From NCBI GenBank assembly GCA_018384055.1, contig JAHAZL010000084.1:1-17156 (forward strand): a DNA stretch of 17,156 nt, written 5' to 3'. Every line of letters begins with the position of its first letter. Position 1 is the first letter of the stretch. The notes below the pieces were generated by a model. It saw only the letters and a program-made list of their open reading frames with translations, was not told the DNA's origin and ran no database searches. Positions 1 through 6,500 of the stretch are shown here, piece by piece. This DNA comes from Treponema sp. Lineage in GTDB: Bacteria; Spirochaetota; Spirochaetia; Treponematales; Treponemataceae. The position numbers and the translations under genes were made by a program.

Positions 1-370
1 CTTTCTGTTCCATACCTGATAATACAATTTTTTCATAGGCATCTTTCTTGTCATTCGGGTGTGGTTCAAGTCCAATAATTGTTATATCTTCCCTATCAGG
101 ACCGTATACCCAAAATATTCTCATCGCACCTGAAGTTTTATTTTTAAGATATGATTCCCATACTTTCATTCCATATCTATTTGTTAGTGCATCAATTTCA
201 TGAGATTTCAAGCCAGGATATTTTGGATCAGCAGAAAGCTTTCGCAGGGCATTTCCAAGTTTCTTAAAAAGCAACTGCTCACCTTTATTTGCAGTATTCT
301 ATGTATTTTTTTTGAGCAAATCATCCCATAATGACTTCATTTCTGGAATTCCCATTCTGATTTTGAACAT
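1..370 (-). pseudogene. RelE/HigB-like toxin, interrupted by an amber codon, partial
   Basis: The ATG (368-370) shares one base with the antitoxin stop (TAATG overlap), the usual antitoxin-toxin coupling. Translation gives a short N-terminus (MFKIRMGIPEMKSLWDDLLKK), then an in-frame TAG at codon 24 (299-301). The same frame then stays open to the left edge, about 99 more codons. The downstream part has features I associate with RelE-superfamily toxins: a basic helical stretch (LFKKLGNALRKLSADP), SHEIDALTNRYG, a strand ending in RIFWVYGP, and ITIIGLEPHPNDKKDAY. Such toxins cleave mRNA, often on the ribosome. Reading frame and similarity continue across the TAG, so this is a point nonsense change, not a frameshift. 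TAG ends two intact genes in this window, so it is probably not recoded. A TTG at codon 33 (272-274) behind AAAGGTGAG might allow restart. The C-terminus lies outside the window. Family assignment is from memory of the motif style. Confidence 0.7.
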
Positions 371-624
371 TATTCTTCTCTAAATGCAGATAAATCAATC
401 GGATCAGAAACAATTCCATTCCTAAAATTTTCAACAGATGAATCCATCATCGATAAAGTATTTTTTGATATTTCAAATGGTTTGACAAGAACTCTCGGCT
501 CAAGCACAATTTTTCCATCTGCATATTCTTCAATATGAAAATATTCATACAAAGCATTTCTAAGTGTTATTCTTTTCTTTGAGTCAATTTTTGCATCATA
601 GCTTTTTATTGCAACAGTCTTCAT
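370..624 (-). CDS. AbrB-like antitoxin of a type II toxin-antitoxin pair
   Basis: An 84-residue protein. The N-terminal half (KIDSKKRITLRNALYEYF, then DGKIVLEPR) has the short swapped-hairpin pattern of AbrB/MazE-type DNA-binding domains. The C-terminal half (SKNTLSMMDSSVENF, ending DPIDLSAFREE) looks like a flexible acidic toxin-binding tail. Inferred role: bind and neutralise the downstream RelE-like toxin and, by DNA binding, repress its own operon. The start at 622-624 is supported by AGGAGG at 631-636, six bases upstream. The stop overlaps the toxin ATG by one base. A perfect 16-bp palindrome lies just upstream of the ribosome binding site and is a likely binding site. The antitoxin appears intact although the toxin frame is broken. 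The AbrB fold is a motif-level call; the pairing is well supported by the arrangement. Confidence 0.75.
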   Translation of the reverse strand: MKTVAIKSYDAKIDSKKRITLRNALYEYFHIEEYADGKIVLEPRVLVKPFEISKNTLSMMDSSVENFRNGIVSDPIDLSAFREE

Positions 625-643
625 GATGTGCCTCCTAGTATCA

Positions 644-659
644 AGTGGGAATTCCCACT
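644..659. promoter_or_regulatory. Perfect 16-bp palindrome, candidate toxin-antitoxin operator
   Basis: AGTGGGAATTCCCACT equals its own reverse complement. It lies between the minus-strand -10 box (664-669) and the antitoxin ribosome binding site (631-636), so it covers the expected transcription start. That position suits autorepression by a dimeric antitoxin. Binding itself is inferred. Confidence 0.6.
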
Positions 660-663
660 AAAA

Positions 664-693
664 ATTATACCATTAGCCCTTAAAAAAAAACAA
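664..693 (-). promoter_or_regulatory. Promoter of the toxin-antitoxin operon
   Basis: On the minus strand a perfect TATAAT (664-669) is preceded by a weak -35 (TTGTTT, 688-693; spacer 18). The expected start, about seven bases downstream of the -10, falls inside the palindrome at 644-659. The -35 overlaps the A/T tract of the neighbouring terminator. Confidence 0.55.
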
Positions 694-715
694 GCGGCTT
701 GACCGCTTGTTTTTT
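687..715 (-). terminator. Rho-independent terminator, possibly bidirectional
   Basis: CAAGCGG (691-697) pairs perfectly with CCGCTTG (703-709) around a five-base loop. On the minus strand the stem is followed by a run of nine T (682-690), shortly after the stop of the gene at 728-1243, which it should terminate. A T run on the plus strand (710-715) means it could also work in the other direction. Confidence 0.85.
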
Positions 716-727
716 GAAGTAGAAGGT

Positions 728-1243
728 TTACTTTAAGAGTTCAAGCCTGACAATGTCGAGGCTGTACTGTGGAATTGGCTGTCCAACTGTGTGGATAGAA
801 ACAGTCTTGATCTTGCTTGGATCGAATTTAGCAGCCTTTCCCCATGGTTCCTGTGTAAGCCTTGTGAAAGGGATTTCGAAAGTCTTGTTGGATCCGGATG
901 TTGGGAATGTGAACTGATGGAAGCAATAGTCAGGTCTGTCTGTTGTTTCAACGCGAACGCTGTACTTCTTTCCGTCACCCTTTACTGTGAGCTTGATGCC
1001 CTTTGCGCTTTTGAGTGCTTCGATGAATGCTGCATCGTCTGTGCGGATACCAGCATAACCGTACTGGTACTGTGTTGTAACTGTTCCAGAAAAGTTTACA
1101 GTGCCATTGTTTTCTGTAGCAACTGCTGTACTTGATCCTCCGTTGCCTTCTTCATCAGAATAAGCAACCCAATTTCCTGCAGCCTGTGCAAAAAGTCCTG
1201 ATGACATAAGTGCTGCTGCAATAACAACTAAAAGTTTTTTCAT
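728..1243 (-). CDS. Secreted CIA30/CBM11-like beta-sandwich protein
   Basis: A 171-residue protein with a clear Sec signal peptide: MKK, hydrophobic LLVVIAAALMSSGLF, then AQA near residues 19-21 as likely cleavage site. There is no lipobox cysteine at the boundary, so it is predicted to be periplasmic or secreted. The mature part is beta-rich. Alternating strands (GIKLTVKGDGKKYSVRVET), an F-x-IPF step, W..AAKFDPSKIKTVSIH and a closing SLDIVRLELLK resemble CIA30 and CBM11-type galactose-binding-like domains. Known members bind carbohydrates or assist complex assembly; its ligand here is unknown. A ribosome binding site (GGAGG, 1253-1257) lies nine bases before the ATG. The gene is monocistronic and followed by a strong terminator. 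It faces away from the pectin-type pair at 1418 across a shared intergenic region, but co-function is only a guess. Confidence 0.7.
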   Translation of the reverse strand: MKKLLVVIAAALMSSGLFAQAAGNWVAYSDEEGNGGSSTAVATENNGTVNFSGTVTTQYQYGYAGIRTDDAAFIEALKSAKGIKLTVKGDGKKYSVRVETTDRPDYCFHQFTFPTSGSNKTFEIPFTRLTQEPWGKAAKFDPSKIKTVSIHTVGQPIPQYSLDIVRLELLK

Positions 1244-1267
1244 TTATAATTTCCTCCATATAGTAGA

Positions 1268-1295
1268 ATATTACACTTTATAAAATACGCAACAA
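1268..1295 (-). promoter_or_regulatory. Possible promoter of the secreted beta-sandwich gene
   Basis: On the minus strand TAATAT (1268-1273) follows TTGTTG (1290-1295) with a 16-base spacer. An alternative -10, TATAAA (1277-1282), has no good -35. The region is AT-rich, so chance matches are easy. Confidence 0.3.
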
Positions 1296-1381
1296 AAAAA
1301 AACGCATTTCAAATTTATATGATATGCAAAAGAAATTTGTGTTATAAAAAACCTCTGTCGACTCTATGATTCCATATCTGT

Positions 1382-1410
1382 TTGCTATTTATTGATTTGC
1401 ATACTATACT
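1382..1410 (+). promoter_or_regulatory. Promoter of the pectinesterase-like/kdgK pair
   Basis: TTGCTA (1382-1387), a spacer of exactly 17, and TATACT (1405-1410). Only seven bases (1411-1417) separate the -10 from the ATG at 1418, so transcription would begin at or next to the start codon. No Shine-Dalgarno sequence is present in front of that ATG. Confidence 0.55.
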
Positions 1411-1417
1411 TTCAAAT

Positions 1418-2425
1418 ATGATTGAAATAAATGTTAGTTCAAAATCACCTGCAGCATTGACGTCTGCCCTAAAAAAAATAAAGGAAATGTCGTCTTCCGG
1501 CAGCATTTCAAAGGATTCTGCCGTTCATATAATTCTTGAACCGGGGATGTACAGGGAGTCGGTTCGCTACAACCTTTCTAATCCTGTTGTAATCGAAAGT
1601 TTTCCTGGTACCAAGGCTGATGAATGTGTCCTTAAGGCAGACAACTGTGAATCTTACAACAGTGGAATTAACAACAGGGGTGTTTTTGTATTTGGGCCTA
1701 ATGCCACAAAGGTAACGCTTAAAAATTTCACAATCGAAAATACACATGTAAAGACAATTGAAGAAGGCAATGCCCTTGCAGACAGTGCGGAAGCCCTTGT
1801 GTGGGGAAATACTTCAGGAACGTTGAACTGCAGCGGAATGGTAATTGCGGGCAGGCAGAACACCCTTTACCTGAAAGGAAATTCTTCCTTTACAGAATGC
1901 AGGATTTCGGGAGACAAGGATTTCATCTACGGAGAAAGCGAACTTTCTTATTTTGAAGACTGTGAAATTTACCTTCGCGAAGATACCTTTGGTGAAAAGG
2001 ACGCCTGCGTTGTAAACAGCCAGTCCCTTGCAGAAAAGCCAGGTTTTGTCTTCAAGAACTGCAGGTTTACAGGTGACAGAAAGAACAAGTCTTCTGCATT
2101 TGTTCTCAAGACAGACGGAAAAGGAAGTGCAGCAAGTACAAAGGATTGGGACAATCTTGCCCTCATCGATTGTGTCCTTGACGACTGGTATTCTCCTGAA
2201 ATCGTATGGGATGACGACATGAACCTTACGATTTATCCTCGCGGAAATGCAAAGAACGGAATCCGTGAGTACGGAACAAGAACTGCTGATAAAAACGGAA
2301 AGATAGTGGCTGCAGACACAGCCAGAAGAAGCATAATGTCCTATACCCTTACGGAAGATGACTATTTCAAGGGATATGCAAGCCGCTTCCTCATTCTTCA
2401 AGATACTCCACTGGCAGGAAACTAG
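1418..2425 (+). CDS. Pectinesterase-fold (CE8-like) protein with an altered active site, no signal peptide
   Basis: A 335-residue protein that follows the pectin methylesterase beta-helix from end to end: IILEPGMYRE (39-48), a strand ladder (VTLKNFTIENTH, 99-110), SAEALVWG (123-130), GRQNTLY (145-151), GDKDFIYG (165-172) and repeated F..C.I turns. Known CE8 enzymes demethylate pectin using QAVAL, QDTL, the Asp of VDFIFG and the Arg of LGRPW. Here QAVAL reads SAEAL, QDT reads QNT (N148), LGRPW is not recognisable, and only Q147 and D168 appear retained. Activity is therefore uncertain. No signal peptide is visible, unlike most exported PMEs. I chose the ATG at 1418. The frame opens at a TTG at 1382, but that TTG forms the -35 box and a promoter-proximal start fits better. 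The stop TAG directly abuts the kdgK ATG, so the two should be cotranscribed. Confidence 0.75.
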   Translation: MIEINVSSKSPAALTSALKKIKEMSSSGSISKDSAVHIILEPGMYRESVRYNLSNPVVIESFPGTKADECVLKADNCESYNSGINNRGVFVFGPNATKVTLKNFTIENTHVKTIEEGNALADSAEALVWGNTSGTLNCSGMVIAGRQNTLYLKGNSSFTECRISGDKDFIYGESELSYFEDCEIYLREDTFGEKDACVVNSQSLAEKPGFVFKNCRFTGDRKNKSSAFVLKTDGKGSAASTKDWDNLALIDCVLDDWYSPEIVWDDDMNLTIYPRGNAKNGIREYGTRTADKNGKIVAADTARRSIMSYTLTEDDYFKGYASRFLILQDTPLAGN

Positions 2426-3445
2426 ATGAAAGTTGTTACATTCGGCGAAGTCATGCTCCGCATTGAACCTGAAGGATACTACCGTTTTGTCCAGTCGGAC
2501 AGAATGACGACTACTTTTGGCGGTGCGGAAGCAAATGTTGCTGTTTCCCTTGCCCATTTCGGTGCAGATTCAGTTTATGTAACAAAACTTCCTGCCCATG
2601 AAATAGGGCAGTGTGCGGTAAACGCCCTGCGTCGTTTCGGAGTAAATACTTCATTCATTACCCGCGGCGGAAACCGTGTGGGAATCTACTTCAATGAACG
2701 CGGTGCAAGCCAGAGGCCTTCAAAGTGCATTTATGACAGGGCCGGTTCGGCCATTGCAGAAAGTTCTTCCGATGACTTTGACTGGGATAGGATTTTTGAA
2801 GGCGCCGACTGGTTCCATCTGACGGGGATAACCCCAGCCCTTGGCGGCAATCTTCCTTCCATCTGCATCGAGGCATGCAAAAAGGCAAAGGAAAAAAACA
2901 TACCCGTAAGCATTGACCTTAACTACCGCAGCAAGCTTTGGACAAAGGAACAGGCTAAGGAAACAATGGAAAAGATTGCTCCTTATGCCCATGTCTGTGT
3001 TGCCAACGAAGAGGATGCAAAGGATGTCTTTGGAATCGAAGCCGATGACACGGACATTGAAAACGGTAAGCTTAACAAGAACGGCTACAAGACCGTTGCA
3101 AAAAAACTTGCAGACAAATACGGATTCAAGAAGGTTGCAATTACACTTCGCACTTCTATAAACGCAAACATAAACCGCTGGACAGCCCTTTACTACGACG
3201 GAGCCGATTACTATTTCAGCCGTGAGCATGAGATGATGATCGTTGACCGTCTTGGCGGCGGAGACAGTTTCTGTGCGGGTCTCATCTATTCAATCCTTTC
3301 TGGAAAAACTTCAATGGAAGCCGTGGAATTTGCAAGTGCCGCTTCATGCCTCAAGCACTCCGTTGAAGGGGACTTCAACATGGTTACTGCGGAGGAAGTT
3401 GAACGCCTTGCCGCCGGAAATGCCAGCGGAAGGATTCAGCGCTAG
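2426..3445 (+). CDS. kdgK: 2-keto-3-deoxygluconate kinase (PfkB family)
   Basis: A 339-residue sugar kinase of the PfkB/ribokinase family. It shows signature 1 (FGGAEANVAVSLAHFG, about residues 31-46) and signature 2 (DRLGGGDSF, with the catalytic base expected at D280). The opening VVTFGEVMLRI and the DRLGGGDSFCAGLIY form resemble KDG kinases known to me. The expected reaction is ATP-dependent phosphorylation of KDG to KDPG in the cytoplasm, a step in pectin/galacturonate and glucuronate breakdown. Spacing to the upstream PME-fold gene is zero; AGGA at 2416-2419 gives a ribosome binding site inside that gene. A sister specificity within the PfkB family (fructokinase, for example) cannot be excluded by motif, but the pectin-type neighbour favours KDG. 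No terminator is seen before the purL promoter, so read-through into purL is possible. Confidence 0.82.
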   Translation: MKVVTFGEVMLRIEPEGYYRFVQSDRMTTTFGGAEANVAVSLAHFGADSVYVTKLPAHEIGQCAVNALRRFGVNTSFITRGGNRVGIYFNERGASQRPSKCIYDRAGSAIAESSSDDFDWDRIFEGADWFHLTGITPALGGNLPSICIEACKKAKEKNIPVSIDLNYRSKLWTKEQAKETMEKIAPYAHVCVANEEDAKDVFGIEADDTDIENGKLNKNGYKTVAKKLADKYGFKKVAITLRTSINANINRWTALYYDGADYYFSREHEMMIVDRLGGGDSFCAGLIYSILSGKTSMEAVEFASAASCLKHSVEGDFNMVTAEEVERLAAGNASGRIQR

Positions 3446-3468
3446 AAAGGTAAGCTTTCGCCGTATAA

Positions 3469-3497
3469 TTTACAATGAACTTCATTTCTTCTATAAT
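3469..3497 (+). promoter_or_regulatory. Strong promoter of purL
   Basis: TTTACA (3469-3474, one mismatch to consensus), a 17-base spacer and a perfect TATAAT (3492-3497). Six bases (AAGCGA) then separate the -10 from the purL ATG at 3504, placing the expected transcription start on the start codon itself. There is no Shine-Dalgarno sequence between them. Confidence 0.75.
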
Positions 3498-3503
3498 AAG
3501 CGA

Positions 3504-6500
3504 ATGTTTCGTATCTATGTAGAAAGAAAGGCTGGCTTTGAAAATGAAGCAGCCCGCATCAAGTCCGAAATCAACGGATTTTTGGGAATTAGTGGTGTTA
3601 GCGGTGTTCGCTATTTCAACCGTTACGATGTAGAAAATGTTGCAGATGCTGTAGCAAAAGTAGCAGCCACACGCATTTTCTCAGAACCTCAGAGTGACTT
3701 AGTTACATTTGAAGAACTTGAAGTTCCTGCCGGCAATCAGGTAATCGTCTGGGAATTCCTTCCTGGACAGTATGACCAGAGAGCCGACAGCGCTGAACAG
3801 TGTCTTTCACTCCTTCGGGAAGGAATGAAATCAGAAACTACAGTCGGAACAGAACCTCCACGCGTAAGGTGTGCAAAGGTTGTTCTTCTTGAAGGCAACA
3901 TCTCAAAGGATGAACTCCTCAAGATCCAGAGCTACCTCATCAACCCTGTAGACAGCCGCCTTACAGATTCAACCAAACCTGCAACCCTCAAGATGGATGC
4001 AATGAATCCTGCTGACATTCCTACAGTTGAAGGCTTCAACGCAATGGACGAAGCAAAGCTTGATTCATACCGCAGGGAACTTGGTCTTGCAATGGATTTG
4101 CTCGACATCAAATTCCTTCAGGACTATTTCAAGAGCATCAACCGCGATCCTACAATCACAGAAATCCGTGTTCTTGATACATACTGGTCTGACCACTGCC
4201 GCCATACAACATTCCTTACAAACCTTGACGAAGTAAAGATTGCCGACGGTCCTTACGCAAGCCTCTTCAAGAAGTCTTACGAAAACTACACAGCTATGCG
4301 CACCGACCTTTATGTTGGTCGCAAGGACAAGCCTGTTACTCTCATGGACATGGCATGTATCGCCGCAAAGTACCTCCGCAAGAACAACAAGCTTGATGAC
4401 ATCGAAGTCAGTGCAGAAATCAACGCCTGTTCAGTTTTCGTTGACCTTCACTACACAACAGATGCCAACGGAAATCCAATCGACGAAAATTCTCCTGAAG
4501 CAACAGAACGCTGGCTCCTTCAGTTCAAGAACGAAACACACAATCACCCTACAGAAATCGAACCATTCGGTGGAGCTGCAACCTGCCTTGGCGGTGCAAT
4601 CCGCGATCCTCTTTCCGGACGTTCATGGGTTTACCAGTCAATGCGCATTACCGGTGCTGCAGATCCAACAGTATCACTTGCAGAAACACTCAAGGGAAAA
4701 CTTCCACAGATTAAGATCTGCCGTGAAGCAGCCCAGGGTTTTTCTTCATACGGAAACCAGATCGGCCTTACTACAGGTCAGGTTCAGGAAATCTATCACC
4801 CGGGCTATGTTGCAAAGCGCATGGAACTTGGTGCCGTTATTTCTGCTTCTCCTGCTGACCAGGTACTCCGCGAAGAACCGGATGCAGGCGATGTAGTCAT
4901 CCTTCTTGGTGGCGGAACTGGCCGCGACGGTATCGGTGGTGCTACAGGTTCATCAAAAGTTCATACTACAAAATCAGTTACAACTGCTGCCGCTGAAGTT
5001 CAGAAAGGTAATGCAGTAGAAGAACGCAAGATCCAGAAGCTTTTCCGCAACAAGGAAGTATGCAAGATGATCCGCCGCTGCAACGACTTTGGTGCCGGTG
5101 GTGTTTCAGTTGCCATCGGTGAACTTGCCCCTGGCCTTGAAATCAACCTCGACAAGGTTCCAAAGAAGTACGATGGTCTCGACGGAACAGAACTTGCAAT
5201 TTCAGAAAGCCAGGAAAGAATGGCCTGTGTTGTTCGCAAGGGCGATGTAGAAAAATTCATCAAGGCAACAAACGACGAAAACCTCAACGCAGTTGTTGTT
5301 GCTGAAGTTACAGATACAGACAAGCTTGTAATGAAGTGGCGCGGAAAGACAATCGTAGAACTTGACCGCTCGTTCCTTGATGCAGCAGGTGCAGAACATC
5401 ACGCAGTTGCAGAAATCGAAAGCCCTGCCCCACAGACAGAATCTCCACTCGTTAAGCCTCTCGATTCAGTTGCAGAAGTCCTCAAGGAATACGATGCTGC
5501 ATCAGAAGCTATCGACAGCGACAAGCTTGAAGAAGCATGGCTTGCAAACATGAATGACCTTGCCTGCTGTTCACAGCGCGGACTTGGAGAACGCTTTGAC
5601 GGATCCATCGGTTCTGGCTCTGTACTCTTCCCTTACGGCGGAAAGTACCAGGGTACACCTGAAGCAGGTATGGCAGCAAAGTTCCCTGTTCTTTCACCAC
5701 GCGAAACTTCAACAGTCAGCCTCATGTCTTACGGATTTGACCCGCGCGTTTCAAACTGGTCGCCATGGCACGGAGCACAGACAGCAGTTCTTTCATCCCT
5801 TGCAAAGATTGCATGTATGGGTGGAAAGCCTGAAAGCTGCCGCCTTACATTCCAGGAATTCTTTGGACGCGCAGTAAGCGAAAAGACCTGGGGATATCCA
5901 GCCGCAGCATTGCTCGGATCAATTGACGCACAGAAGGCAATGGGAACTCCATCAATCGGTGGTAAGGACTCGATGTCCGGTACATTCGAAGACATCAATG
6001 TTCCACACACATTGGTTTCATTTGCAGTAGATACAGAAAACGTAAAGAACGTAACATCAGGTTCATTCAAGAAATCTGGCAACGGCGTTTACATCGTTAC
6101 AGTTCCTTATGATGCCCAGATGGCTCCTGACTTTGAAACATTCAAGAAGAATGCAAAGGCCCTCTACAAGCTCAACAGTGCAGACAGGATTGAAGCAATG
6201 TATCCTGTTCAGGCAGGCGGAATAGCAGAAGCAGTAAGCAAGATGGCCCTCGGCAACAGAGTTGGCTGTGCCCTTGAAACAATTCCTGCATCTGCAACTG
6301 GCGTTGGAATTGAAAAGGCCGCTTCAATCGAAGACCTCTTTACACCACAGTACGGTTCAATCATCGTGGAAACAGCAGAAGACCTTGAGGCAAACAAGGA
6401 CTTTGCAGAAGGAACAGTTTGCAGGATCGGTTCAACAACTGCAGAAGAAACAATCACATTTGACGATGCAGTTATCGAACTTTCAGAAATCGAAAGCGCC

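Noticed and set aside
299..301. TAG read as an amino acid (stop recoding)
   Set aside because: TAG ends the PME-fold gene and kdgK normally in this window, and no recoding signal is visible.
299..313. Frameshift at the run of eight T as cause of the toxin break
   Set aside because: The frame is the same before and after the TAG, so no insertion or deletion is needed; a single base substitution explains it.
791..1135. Plus-strand open frame of 114 codons, cysteine-rich
   Set aside because: It is antisense to the signal-peptide-bearing gene at 728-1243. Its cysteine-rich composition is what the reverse strand of that gene produces, and no ribosome binding site is present.
1382..1417. TTG start giving a 12-residue longer PME-fold protein
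   Set aside because: No ribosome binding site, the extra residues do not look like a signal peptide, and the TTG coincides with a good -35 box.
1814..2557. Minus-strand open frame of 247 codons across the PME-fold/kdgK junction
   Set aside because: Antisense to two well-supported genes, with no recognisable domain and no start signals.
3243..3503. 5' extension of the purL open frame into kdgK
   Set aside because: This part is the out-of-frame image of the kdgK end. The protein it gives has no PurL similarity, and a promoter and the family-type N-terminus lie at 3504.
3446..3503. Purine riboswitch in front of purL
   Set aside because: Only 58 bases separate the genes and they are taken up by the promoter; there is no room for an aptamer.
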